The notes under the pieces were generated by a model. That model had not been told where the DNA came from. It ran no database searches and saw only the letters and a list, made by a program, of their open reading frames with translations. DNA of 64,000 nucleotides from Bacteroidales bacterium (lineage in GTDB: Bacteria > Bacteroidota > Bacteroidia > Bacteroidales > F082). Each line of letters begins with the position of its first letter. Position 1 is the stretch's first letter. Location of the stretch: the NCBI GenBank assembly GCA_019454985.1, contig JACFNF010000002.1, positions 62,001-126,000 of the forward strand, given 5' to 3'. A program made the position numbers and the translations under genes. Positions 1 through 8,776 of this stretch are shown here, in pieces.

Positions 1-1046
1 CGAATTTTCTGTCCTACCGAAATGTTTTGGGTAAGTCCGGGATTATAGTCTCTGAGTTCATCAACACTTACGCCATATTGCCTCGAGATGCGAAAAAGCG
101 TTTCGCCACGACCAACGATATGGATTTCAACCGTATCGGTTGCGGGTTGTTGCTCAACGACCGGTTTTTGTGTGTCAGGGAGTTTCAGAACCTGTCCAAC
201 ACGTAAACCCGTGTTGATGCCAGGGTTGGCAGCCAGCAAAGCTTCAGGGCTGATTTTTCTGCTGCTGGCAATGCTTTGCAAAGTCTCGTTGGGTTTAACC
301 ACATGCACTCCTTCGTCAACCGGGGTTTCGGGGCGAACGGATGAAGCCGGACGCTCGTGCTGCCGGCTCGTTTGTTCCGGTGGACCCACAGGATTCAGTG
401 GCGAATCAAACGGCGAGACGGTGACAACTTTATTATTGCTGATGAGCTGGCTTGGGTCAGGAAGGTTTTTGGGTTGGGGATTGTTTTGAAGGTAAGGGTC
501 GTAATTGCTTCTTTTAAAACGATTCTCGGTTTCAGTGGTCGGAGCTTGTTTTTTACTGATAGGAACCAGCACATATTCGCCTTCGCGAAAAGGTTCTCTC
601 ATGCCTTTATTGGCATTTCGGATAAGGGCTTCCTGAACTAAATAGACACCGGCAAGATAACGGAAATTTTCGTTACGTCCGGCTACATGATAGACATATT
701 CATATTCATCGGAAATTGCCGGGGCAGGGTGGGGCAGTTCTTTGGTCAGCTCGGTTCCTTTGCTTGTTTTTGAGACCGGGATGCGAAGCACCTGATTGCT
801 GCGTAATCCTTTTCGGGCGTCCGGATTCTCGAGGAGGATGCTCTCGGCGGGTATGCCATATGCACGGGCAATGGCCGATAAAGTCTGCTGTTCTTCAACC
901 CGGTGCAAATAGTAATTTTTGCCGTTATACTCCATCACAGCACGCGAAACAGAAATCTCATTCTGGCAAAAAGCAGAGTTGGTGCTGTAATACCAGACCA
1001 AGGCGATGAGCAAATATTTGAAAAGCCTATGATGTATATGTTTCAT
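1..1046 (-). CDS. LysM-repeat protein, 3' end beyond window edge
   Basis: The reading frame runs from an ATG at 1046 to the left edge without a stop, so at least 348 residues are present and the C-terminus is missing. A hydrophobic N-terminus ending near TNSAFCQ looks like a signal peptide. At least three clear LysM-type units are visible (about residues 49-95, 245-290 and 305-348), with repeated 'ETL..IA..' and 'G.VL.IP' signatures, plus a degenerate one at about 116-165. LysM units bind N-acetylglucosamine polymers, so the protein probably binds peptidoglycan in the periplasm. A Pro/Ser-rich linker lies between the second and third units. It follows guaA by 25 bp on the same strand. A downstream enzymatic domain cannot be excluded because the end is missing. 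Confidence 0.85.
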   Translation of the reverse strand, partial: MKHIHHRLFKYLLIALVWYYSTNSAFCQNEISVSRAVMEYNGKNYYLHRVEEQQTLSAIARAYGIPAESILLENPDARKGLRSNQVLRIPVSKTSKGTELTKELPHPAPAISDEYEYVYHVAGRNENFRYLAGVYLVQEALIRNANKGMREPFREGEYVLVPISKKQAPTTETENRFKRSNYDPYLQNNPQPKNLPDPSQLISNNKVVTVSPFDSPLNPVGPPEQTSRQHERPASSVRPETPVDEGVHVVKPNETLQSIASSRKISPEALLAANPGINTGLRVGQVLKLPDTQKPVVEQQPATDTVEIHIVGRGETLFRISRQYGVSVDELRDYNPGLTQNISVGQKI

Positions 1047-1071
1047 ACAAACAGGGTTTTACACACAAGAA

Positions 1072-2604
1072 TTATTCCCATTCGATGGTAGCCGGCGGCT
1101 TAGAGCTGATGTCGTAAACCACGCGGTTTACCCCTTTCACGCGGTTGATGATGTCGTTGCTCACACGTGCCAAGAAGTCGTAGGGAAGATGTGCCCAGTC
1201 GGCAGTCATTCCATCTGTTGAATTCACTGCCCGCAGAGCTACCACATTTTCATAGGTGCGTTCGTCACCCATTACTCCCACCGACTGAACCGGAAGAAGG
1301 ATTGCTCCGGCCTGCCATATTTTTCCGTAAAGCTCCCATTTGTGGAGCGATTCGATGAAAATATCATCAACCTCTTGCAGGACACGAACTTTTTCGGCGG
1401 TGATTTCGCCAAGGATGCGTATGCCGAGTCCCGGGCCGGGAAAAGGATGACGGTCGAGGATGAATGATGGCAGGCCAAGTTCGCGGCCCACAATGCGCAC
1501 CTCGTCTTTGAAGAGACTTCGCAGCGGTTCTACCACCTTGAGTTTCATAAAATCAGGCAGACCGCCTACATTGTGATGGCTTTTGATGGTGGCCGAGGGT
1601 CCTTTTACCGAAACCGACTCAATGACGTCCGGATAGATGGTACCTTGTCCGAGCCAGCTTACACCTTCAATCAGATGTGCCTGCTCGTCAAACACTTCAA
1701 TAAAGGTTCGACCAATAGCTTTGCGTTTCTGCTCCGGCTCACTGATGCCTTTCAGGGCGCTGAGAAAGCGTTCTTTGGCATCAATTCCTTTGACGTTTAA
1801 GCCAAGATCCAAATAAGAGTGAATCACTTTATCGAACTCATTTTTCCGGAGCAGACCGTTGTCCACGAAAATACAGTAGAGGTTCTTTCCAATGGCTTTG
1901 TGAAGCAGCATGGCTGCAACCGATGAATCAACACCGCCGCTTAGACCCAGCACCACCCTATCGTTTCCAAGTTTGGCACGAAGCTCCTCAACCATGTTTT
2001 CGATGAATGAACCTGCCGTATGATTTTGAGGACAACCACAAATGTCAACCACGAAATTTCGGATTAGCTTTTGCCCTTCATTAGTGTGATAAACTTCGGG
2101 ATGAAATTGAATCCCAAAAGTTTGCTCGCCTTTGATGCGGTATCCGGCCACCTCCACATCTTGAGTGCTTGCGGTAACTTCGAAGTTTTCTGGGAGGCTC
2201 AGGATGGTGTCGCCATGCGACATCCATACTTGCGAACCAATACTCAAAGAATGAAAGAGCGGGTCGTCAGGCGCTATAAGACTCAGATTTGCACGACCAT
2301 ACTCGCGGATGGCAGAAGGTTCAACATTGCCACCGCTTTCCCAGGCAAGCATTTGTGCACCATAACAAACACCTAACAGCGGAAGTTTGCCGCGGATAGC
2401 CGAGAGGTCGGGCGGAGCAATCACACCATCACGCACCGAATATGGGCTGCCTGATAAAACCACTCCTTTCACGTCGGGGCTGATTTCCGGAAAATGATTG
2501 AACGGATGGATCTCACAATACACATTGAGTTCGCGTATGCGCCTGGCAATGAGTTGGGTGTATTGGGATCCGAAATCAAGGATGAGGATGGTTTCTTGGG
2601 TCAT
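1072..2604 (-). CDS. guaA: GMP synthase (glutamine-hydrolysing)
   Basis: Converts XMP to GMP using glutamine and ATP in purine nucleotide synthesis; cytoplasmic. The class I glutamine amidotransferase domain comes first, with the nucleophile Cys80 in GVCYGAQ and a later FHPEV histidine-glutamate pair. The PP-loop ATP pyrophosphatase motif SGGVDSS follows, then the FPGPGLGIR motif, and the protein ends in the family's PPATIEWE tail. The open frame extends 27 codons upstream of 2604, but the ATG at 2604 ([12 protein letters not shown]) gives 510 residues, matching the usual family length and N-terminus, so that start is chosen. It lies between a hybrid kinase gene and a LysM gene on the same strand; co-transcription is possible but no functional link is evident. 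Confidence 0.97.
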   Translation of the reverse strand: MTQETILILDFGSQYTQLIARRIRELNVYCEIHPFNHFPEISPDVKGVVLSGSPYSVRDGVIAPPDLSAIRGKLPLLGVCYGAQMLAWESGGNVEPSAIREYGRANLSLIAPDDPLFHSLSIGSQVWMSHGDTILSLPENFEVTASTQDVEVAGYRIKGEQTFGIQFHPEVYHTNEGQKLIRNFVVDICGCPQNHTAGSFIENMVEELRAKLGNDRVVLGLSGGVDSSVAAMLLHKAIGKNLYCIFVDNGLLRKNEFDKVIHSYLDLGLNVKGIDAKERFLSALKGISEPEQKRKAIGRTFIEVFDEQAHLIEGVSWLGQGTIYPDVIESVSVKGPSATIKSHHNVGGLPDFMKLKVVEPLRSLFKDEVRIVGRELGLPSFILDRHPFPGPGLGIRILGEITAEKVRVLQEVDDIFIESLHKWELYGKIWQAGAILLPVQSVGVMGDERTYENVVALRAVNSTDGMTADWAHLPYDFLARVSNDIINRVKGVNRVVYDISSKPPATIEWE

Positions 2605-2696
2605 AAGGACTGCTAAATTGAGAATGCAAAGAAACGAAAAAAAGAGCTTGAGTGGTTTGAAGCCGGCAGGCTTTTGTCCGGACAAAGCCTTGTTTT

Positions 2697-4628
2697 TTAT
2701 CTTTCGCGACGCGGAATCTGAAGTAAAAGCTGGGCTAAAACTTTTCCTTCCACAGGTTTATAAAGAAGATCGTCAAAACCTTTCTTGATGTAATCGGTTT
2801 TTACAGGCATTGCCTGACCTGCCGTCAATGCGACAATATATGGCTGTTTCTTTTTGCTGAATTTCGTTCGGATAATGTTGGTGGCTTCAATCCCATCCAC
2901 CAGGGGCATCTGGATGTCCATGAATACCACGTCGTACATCCGCCTCTCTAAAGATTCGATAGCCTCTCTGCCGTTATCGGCTACCCGCACCTGATAGCCA
3001 TATCGGTTGAGGACGCTCATAAGAATGCGTTGATTGATTACATTGTCGTCGGCTACAAGAATATCTAAGGGGTGATATTCGGCCATATGCTCATCGGGTT
3101 GAAGAGATTGACCGATCGTATTGAGACGGTCGGCCTGTTTGTCGAGTGTAGCGCGGATAGAATCAAACAAATCTTTGTAATACAATGGTTTGGGTAGAAT
3201 GACCGTATCTTTGCGGATGACGATGAGTTTGTCGCCCATCTTTTCGCGGTCTTTGATCAACAGGTGGGGGATTTGTTTCTGTTCGCGGACGATATCTACC
3301 AGCTTGAGGTCAATTTTGATGTTGGTTCTCAAATGGGTAATGAGCAAATCAAAAGGCTGGAGCCAATCCGAAAGACCAGAAAAATCGTTGCCGATAGTCA
3401 TAGTTTCAAATTCCATCCCGTTATAGGCCATGTATTTTTTGAGGATGGGCTCGAGAAGAGTATCGTGGCTTAACAGAAGTACTTTTTTGCCTTTCAGTTT
3501 TGGGTCAGGTGGGTTGGCCGGAGTGTTTTTTGGCGAATGATAGGGGAGGAATAAAGAAAAACGCGACCCTTTTCCCGGCTGGCTTTCAACCTCAATTTTT
3601 CCGTTCATTTTTTTTACTAAGCGGTCGCAAATGGTTAAACCCAATCCAATGCCTTTAATGCTTTCCTTTTCGTTGAGTGTTTCGATATAAGGCTTGAAGA
3701 GTGAATGGATCTGACCGGGTTTAATACCTTCGCCGGTGTCTTCCACTTCGATGCAAAGCCATTGTTTGTTTTCTTTTCCAAAGGCGCGTGCCCGAAGACA
3801 AACCGAGCCGTGTGAGGTAAATTTTAAAGCGTTTTCCATCAAATGCATCACCACTTGTCGCAGCCGCAACACATCACCCAGAAATTGTTTAGGCAATGAG
3901 GGCTCAATGTCAAACAAGAGTTCAAGTCGTTTGTGGCGGGCTTGCTCCATCACTTCGACGATGACATCTGAAAGACATTCGTGCAGGTTGAACGGCCGGT
4001 TGTAAATAGGGATATTGTTGGATTCGATATTGCTATAGTCGAGAAGATCGTTGAAAAGTGTGAGTACGTGAACTCCGCTTTCGCGTATGGTTTCGATATA
4101 AAAACGCTGTTTGCTGTCGGGACCGGTATCATAGAGCATTTCGGCCATCCCGATGACGGCATTCATGGGAGTACGCACTTCGTGGCTGATACGTGCCAAC
4201 AGGCTGTTGCTATAATCCATCACTTTGCGTACCTGGTTTTCTCCCCAGCGGGCTTTTTCCATCAAATCAACTCTTTGTCTGTTGCTCAGGATGGCTTTTC
4301 GTAGCGTGACCGTACTGATCGAGCTGCTGATCAGATAATCCCAATAGGCGGTGTTCATGCTGTCTAACATGGCTTGTTCAAACGACACAGTACCGATGGC
4401 AATCAATGGCAGATGAGGATATTGATCGGCCAGCGCCTGTACTGCAGTTGCGTTGTGTGAACGATCATGCTCAGTAAAAATGGCGGAAATGTGAAAGCTG
4501 TTCATCAGTTTATCTAGGCCCACAAAGTCGCCATGGGGTAAAAAATGAAAACAGAAATCATCAAGTCCTTGCAAACGGCTTATTTTTTCGACCAGCAAGG
4601 GGTTGTTCCAAAGAAGCAGGATATTCAT
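2697..4628 (-). CDS. Hybrid histidine kinase with degenerate and canonical receiver domains
   Basis: Signal-transducing kinase of 643 residues with no obvious membrane segment, so probably cytoplasmic. Order: an N-terminal region (about 1-115) patterned like a receiver but lacking a clear phospho-acceptor; HisKA with His149 in the [10 protein letters not shown] motif; HATPase_c with an N-box (LMENALKFT) and G-boxes (DTGEGI, GIGLGL); a second receiver-like region (about 375-495) without canonical acidic residues; and a C-terminal true receiver with VADDN and Asp571 in MDIQMP. The kinase core and last receiver look intact. The two unusual receiver-like segments may serve as sensory or protein-protein modules; that is inference. 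No partner response regulator lies adjacent, so output may pass to an unlinked phosphotransfer protein. Confidence 0.88.
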   Translation of the reverse strand: MNILLLWNNPLLVEKISRLQGLDDFCFHFLPHGDFVGLDKLMNSFHISAIFTEHDRSHNATAVQALADQYPHLPLIAIGTVSFEQAMLDSMNTAYWDYLISSSISTVTLRKAILSNRQRVDLMEKARWGENQVRKVMDYSNSLLARISHEVRTPMNAVIGMAEMLYDTGPDSKQRFYIETIRESGVHVLTLFNDLLDYSNIESNNIPIYNRPFNLHECLSDVIVEVMEQARHKRLELLFDIEPSLPKQFLGDVLRLRQVVMHLMENALKFTSHGSVCLRARAFGKENKQWLCIEVEDTGEGIKPGQIHSLFKPYIETLNEKESIKGIGLGLTICDRLVKKMNGKIEVESQPGKGSRFSLFLPYHSPKNTPANPPDPKLKGKKVLLLSHDTLLEPILKKYMAYNGMEFETMTIGNDFSGLSDWLQPFDLLITHLRTNIKIDLKLVDIVREQKQIPHLLIKDREKMGDKLIVIRKDTVILPKPLYYKDLFDSIRATLDKQADRLNTIGQSLQPDEHMAEYHPLDILVADDNVINQRILMSVLNRYGYQVRVADNGREAIESLERRMYDVVFMDIQMPLVDGIEATNIIRTKFSKKKQPYIVALTAGQAMPVKTDYIKKGFDDLLYKPVEGKVLAQLLLQIPRRER

Positions 4629-4736
4629 AAAAAAGTTGTTTTGTGCGGCAAGATAGATTATTCCGTGATATGCCGGGCGAATGAAACCGAATTTTCACTT
4701 GAATTGCTAATTTAGCCAGCTCAAACAAGTTTTCAA

Positions 4737-6137
4737 GTGTCCGAAATCATCAACGGAAATCCGGTTTTCAGCCTGAAAGAAGTGGCCGAAAGCATCAAAC
4801 GCACTCTCCAAACACGTTATACCTCAGCGTTTTGGGTACGAGCCGAGATGAACCGACTGAATTTTTATCGTCTTTCCGGCCATTGTTATCCCGATTTGGT
4901 GCAGAAGTCTGAAGGTTCTGTCATTGCACAAATGCGTGCCGTGATGTGGAGCAGCGATTATCAGCGAATTAACCGAAACTTTGTGCAGACCACAGGCGAG
5001 CCGTTGCGCGAGGGCATCACCATGCTTTTTCAGGCAAGCATTCAGTTTGATGCCAATCACGGACTCTCGCTCCAGATTCACGATATTGACCCGGTGTATG
5101 CCTTGGGCGAATTGGAGCGCGAAAAACTTGAAACAATCCAAAAACTCAAAGTCGAAAGATTATTCGGTCTAAATGCCCAAAAGTCTTTGCCTTTACTCGT
5201 CAAGCGTTTGGCGATTGTATCAGTTTCGACAAGCAAGGGATTGGCCGATTTTGAACAGGTGCTTCGCGAAAGTAAATCCGGCTATCAGGTTGATCTGATG
5301 TTGTTCCCATCATTGCTTCAAGGCGAAAAGGCAGCCCTCCAAATTGAACGCCAACTTGAATGCATTGCCTCGGTAGCCCATCATTTTGATGCTGTAGCCA
5401 TCATCAGAGGCGGGGGAAGCGATGTTGGGCTCACTGCTTTCAACGACTTCCGGCTAGCCTCAGCCATTTGTCGCTTCCCATTACCCGTTCTTACAGGGAT
5501 TGGTCATGCCACCAATCTCACCGTGGTCGAAATGGTGGCACATACCCATGCCATCACACCAACCAAACTGGCCGAAATAATTCTGCAACGTTTTGAGATT
5601 GTGGATGTAGGACTGGATCGTGCCGCCAAGATCTTAACAAAGTCATTGCAGCAAATCAGGCTTGAACAACATCGGCTCGAAACCGTAAGTCTCAACATGA
5701 AAGGGCTTACGCTTTCCGAGATCATGCTGAACCGGAACAGGATTATGGATAAAATGCTTGAAATACGTTTTATTTCACGCCAGCACATGCATCATGAGAA
5801 CAACCGACTCGGGCAAATGCAGACCAATCTTGAAAGCAAATCTGGATATCAAATTTGGCAAACCGCAAGCTTACTGTCTCAGAAGGAAAATGATTTTTTT
5901 AAACAAATTCCTGCGTTTCTGGTACAAAAGTTTGTTGATATTGATCATGTTGAACGTTTGATTGAGCTCTCGCGTCCTGAAAAAATCCTTAAACGGGGTT
6001 TTAGTATTGTTTATCACAACGGCCGAGCGCTCACCGATGTTGATCAGCTTCATCAAGGCGACACCTTAGATATCCGGCTTGCCGAAGGCAGGGTAGTGGC
6101 ATCCGCAACAGAAATTTATGAAACAAACCAAGAATGA
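4737..6137 (+). CDS. xseA: Exodeoxyribonuclease VII large subunit
   Basis: Catalytic subunit of the single-strand DNA exonuclease ExoVII. An N-terminal OB-fold region (about 10-120) precedes the catalytic domain with RGGGS (224-228), AFND, and GIGHATN (254-260), followed by a coiled-coil-rich C-terminus. Aligning spacing to E. coli XseA places Asp171, Arg224 and His257 at positions equivalent to D155, R205 and H238. The residue equivalent to D241 is Asn260. The start is GTG at 4737, giving 466 residues, close to family length; no better ATG is seen. The stop overlaps the xseB start by 4 bp, indicating translational coupling. Confidence 0.93.
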   Translation: MSEIINGNPVFSLKEVAESIKRTLQTRYTSAFWVRAEMNRLNFYRLSGHCYPDLVQKSEGSVIAQMRAVMWSSDYQRINRNFVQTTGEPLREGITMLFQASIQFDANHGLSLQIHDIDPVYALGELEREKLETIQKLKVERLFGLNAQKSLPLLVKRLAIVSVSTSKGLADFEQVLRESKSGYQVDLMLFPSLLQGEKAALQIERQLECIASVAHHFDAVAIIRGGGSDVGLTAFNDFRLASAICRFPLPVLTGIGHATNLTVVEMVAHTHAITPTKLAEIILQRFEIVDVGLDRAAKILTKSLQQIRLEQHRLETVSLNMKGLTLSEIMLNRNRIMDKMLEIRFISRQHMHHENNRLGQMQTNLESKSGYQIWQTASLLSQKENDFFKQIPAFLVQKFVDIDHVERLIELSRPEKILKRGFSIVYHNGRALTDVDQLHQGDTLDIRLAEGRVVASATEIYETNQE

Positions 6138-6397
6138 CAAAAAAAATGCTTTATGCCGAAGCCTATGAAGAGCTGCAGCTTTTGGTTTCGGAATTAGAAA
6201 ATGGTGAAATAACAGTGGACGAGCTTGCCGACAAGGTGAAACGCGCAGCTCAGCTGATTCGTTTTTGCAAAGAAAAACTTCATTCAACCGAGTTGGAAGT
6301 AAATATGGTGTTGAAGGAATTGGGCGATACTCCAAAAACTGCATCGGAAGGTTTGCCGGAAGATCGTGGTGGATTATCCTCAGATTTCGAAACTTAA
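6134..6397 (+). CDS. xseB: Exodeoxyribonuclease VII small subunit
   Basis: Small helical subunit of ExoVII, 87 residues. It has the family pattern YEELQLLVSELENGEITVDE, a helical hairpin with charged heptads, and a C-terminal tail typical of XseB. It overlaps xseA by 4 bp (ATGA), so the two are almost certainly co-translated. Its last 18 bases overlap the 3' end of the convergent MBL hydrolase gene, which leaves no room for a conventional terminator between them. Confidence 0.92.
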   Translation: MTKKMLYAEAYEELQLLVSELENGEITVDELADKVKRAAQLIRFCKEKLHSTELEVNMVLKELGDTPKTASEGLPEDRGGLSSDFET

Positions 6398-7141
6398 ACC
6401 ATCCCAGGCCAAAAACATATTAGCCGGCAGTTCGGCCTGCACTTCACGATGAAACCCCATCAGGTGACTGATATGGGTGAAATAGGCCGTTTTTACGGCA
6501 AGTTGTTCTGCTACTTCAATGGCTTGTTCAAGGTTGAAGTGGGAGAGATGCGGCTTTTTTCGCAGCGCGTCAATCATCAGTATTTCAATGCCTTCTAAAA
6601 CTTTCATACTTTTTGGTGGAATATGGTTCACGTCCGTCAGATAGGCAAAGCGACCAAAACGGAAGCCGAAAACGGACAGATGCATGTGAAGAAGCTCAAC
6701 GGCCTGAATCGGAATATCGCCAAGTTGGAAAGGTTCAGTCGTAAGCTCATGCAGGTCATATTCAGGCACACCCGGATAGGGATTCTTCGTAAACGCATAA
6801 CTGAACTCGTGCCTGATCTCTTCCTGATCGCGCTTGCAAGCAAAAACAGGCATAGGCTTGCCGGTCAGATAATTGAAAGAACGCACATCGTCCAAACCTG
6901 CAATATGATCTTTGTGGGTGTGGGAAATCAAAATTGCATCGAGCTTTTTTACCCCTGCCCGCAACATTTGCTGCCTGAAATCAGGGCCGGCATCCACAAC
7001 AAGAGTTGTGGAAGCAGTTTGCAAAAGAATAGACGAACGCAGGCGCTTGTCGTGCTCATCGGCCGAGGCACAAACCGGGCATGGACAGGCAATAACCGGA
7101 ACCCCCTGAGATGTGCCACTTCCTAAAACCGTAACTTTCAC
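6380..7141 (-). CDS. PhnP-like MBL-fold metallohydrolase
   Basis: Metallo-beta-lactamase-fold hydrolase of about 253 residues. Key features: N-terminal VLGSGTSQGVP, a CPCPVC cysteine cluster, the metal-binding HTHKDH motif, a later LTDVNH segment and a terminal FTHISH motif. The arrangement resembles PhnP and related cyclic phosphodiesterases; the actual substrate is unknown. The frame is open to 7186, but family members begin directly at the M-K-[LV]-T-[VI]-LGSGTS block, so GTG at 7141 is preferred; ATG at 7171 is an alternative. It converges on xseB with an 18-bp overlap of coding ends. Confidence 0.88.
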   Translation of the reverse strand: MKVTVLGSGTSQGVPVIACPCPVCASADEHDKRLRSSILLQTASTTLVVDAGPDFRQQMLRAGVKKLDAILISHTHKDHIAGLDDVRSFNYLTGKPMPVFACKRDQEEIRHEFSYAFTKNPYPGVPEYDLHELTTEPFQLGDIPIQAVELLHMHLSVFGFRFGRFAYLTDVNHIPPKSMKVLEGIEILMIDALRKKPHLSHFNLEQAIEVAEQLAVKTAYFTHISHLMGFHREVQAELPANMFLAWDGLSFEI

Positions 7142-7313
7142 CTTACTTTTTTTATTGCAAAGAAACAACATCCGCGGCATATACACGTTTCGTCAAACGA
7201 CAGAACGCCGGATTTTTTCGCTTTTCCATTGAATAATCTGGCTTGATTGTCTTTTTTTCATTCTGAAAACCTGTAATTTTACCGCCTCAACATCGAGGTG
7301 AAAATTTCATCGC

Positions 7314-7844
7314 ATGGCATTCACTTATTTTCTCAACCGAAACATTTGCAGGCTGGCCGGACAGTTAAGCAAGGTCAGGCTTGGAGCCTTTGATGGTTTA
7401 CATTCACTTTTGGTTTTTGTCAACACTGATGACAACGAGGCCCGGAGAAGATACCAATGGCTCAAAACGCAGTTTCCATTCATTAACTTATTGATTGTTA
7501 TTCAGTTCACTCAGGAGAAAAAATTGGATTACATGGTTCACAACGGCATTCTGAAAATTTCCCGACATAGCTTCACTTTTTTTGGGAAACCCGTTGCTGC
7601 CCTTCAAAACATGATTAAAAACCAACATTTTGAGCTATTGATCAATGCCGACGAAACGAGCTCTCTTTATCTTCATGCTTTGGCAGCCAATGCCGAAACA
7701 AAGCTCAAAATCGGTGCCCCTTCAAAACAATGCAATGCATTGTATCCAATATCCATTTATTCGCAGGATTCGGTTTCCTTTGAGGATTATATGATGCAAT
7801 GCCGATCTTATCTCAATGCGCTTGCAGGTTTTTCACCTACCTGA
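7314..7844 (+). CDS. DUF6913-type protein of unknown function
   Basis: A 176-residue protein with no signal peptide or membrane segment and mixed alpha/beta character. It resembles the Bacteroidota family I know as DUF6913, commonly found just upstream of dapA, as here (31 bp before dapA, same strand). Visible conserved-looking blocks include FELLINADE and KIGAP. Its conservation beside dapA suggests a role near lysine/diaminopimelate or cell-wall metabolism, but nothing in the sequence proves this. ATG at 7314 is the natural start. Confidence 0.8.
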   Translation: MAFTYFLNRNICRLAGQLSKVRLGAFDGLHSLLVFVNTDDNEARRRYQWLKTQFPFINLLIVIQFTQEKKLDYMVHNGILKISRHSFTFFGKPVAALQNMIKNQHFELLINADETSSLYLHALAANAETKLKIGAPSKQCNALYPISIYSQDSVSFEDYMMQCRSYLNALAGFSPT

Positions 7845-7875
7845 TTCTTCGACCAAATTTTAATCTGACCGCCTT

Positions 7876-8763
7876 ATGAACAATTTTACTTTTACTGGCA
7901 CCGGTGTAGCTTTAATTACGCCTTTTAAACCAGATTTCTCAATTGATACCGATGCACTGAAACGCATCGTTGATCATGTTATCGCCGGTGGTGTGGAGTA
8001 TATTGTGGCGCTGGGAACCACCAGTGAAGCTCCGACACTTGCTACAGCAGAAAAACAATTTGTAACACAACTCATTCTGCAACAGGTAAATGGCCGCGTT
8101 CCCGTGGTCAAAGGCGTTGGTGGAAATAATACCGACGAAGTGGTGAATCAGTTGAAATATGATTCATTTGAGGGGATTGCTGCGGTGCTTTCGGTGACAC
8201 CTTATTATAATAAACCCGGGCAGGCAGGATTGCTTCGCCATTTCGATCAGGTGGCCGAGGCAAGCCCGGTACCCGTCATTTTATACAATGTCCCGGGGCG
8301 CACGAGTGTGAATATGAAAGCTGAAACTACGCTTGAACTTGCAAGACGTCATCCAAATATTGTGGCTATTAAAGAAGCGTCGGGCGATTTTAACCAGATG
8401 ATGGAGATCATTGCCAATAAACCTCCTCATTTTGAGCTTATCTCAGGAGATGATTCCATCACTTTCCCATTGATTGCTGCCGGAGCCAAAGGCGTCATCT
8501 CCGTTGCGGCCAATGCTTTTACCCGACATTTCACCGATATGGTCAGGGCGGCATTGTTTGGCGATTTGCAACATGCCAGAGATTTGCAATACCGGATGCT
8601 TCAGCTCTATCATTTGTTGTTTGCCGAAGGTAGCCCGTCCGGAGTTAAGGCACTGATGAATCAAATGAAACTTTGTGAAAATGTGCTGAGGCTTCCGCTT
8701 GTTCCTGCCAGCGAGAAACTTGCAAATCAATTGGTTAACCAATGGAATTTATTGAACCGTTAA
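7876..8763 (+). CDS. dapA: 4-hydroxy-tetrahydrodipicolinate synthase
   Basis: Condenses pyruvate with aspartate semialdehyde, the first committed step of the diaminopimelate/lysine pathway. It is a TIM-barrel Schiff-base enzyme of 295 residues, the usual family length. Visible signatures are GTTSE (residues 47-51), the catalytic Tyr137 in LYNVPGR, the Schiff-base Lys166 in VAIKEASG, and ISGDDS. It follows the DUF6913 gene by 31 bp and is followed by a secreted carboxypeptidase gene after 13 bp, so the three could share a transcript. Confidence 0.97.
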   Translation: MNNFTFTGTGVALITPFKPDFSIDTDALKRIVDHVIAGGVEYIVALGTTSEAPTLATAEKQFVTQLILQQVNGRVPVVKGVGGNNTDEVVNQLKYDSFEGIAAVLSVTPYYNKPGQAGLLRHFDQVAEASPVPVILYNVPGRTSVNMKAETTLELARRHPNIVAIKEASGDFNQMMEIIANKPPHFELISGDDSITFPLIAAGAKGVISVAANAFTRHFTDMVRAALFGDLQHARDLQYRMLQLYHLLFAEGSPSGVKALMNQMKLCENVLRLPLVPASEKLANQLVNQWNLLNR

Positions 8764-8776
8764 TTCAAAACAGAGA

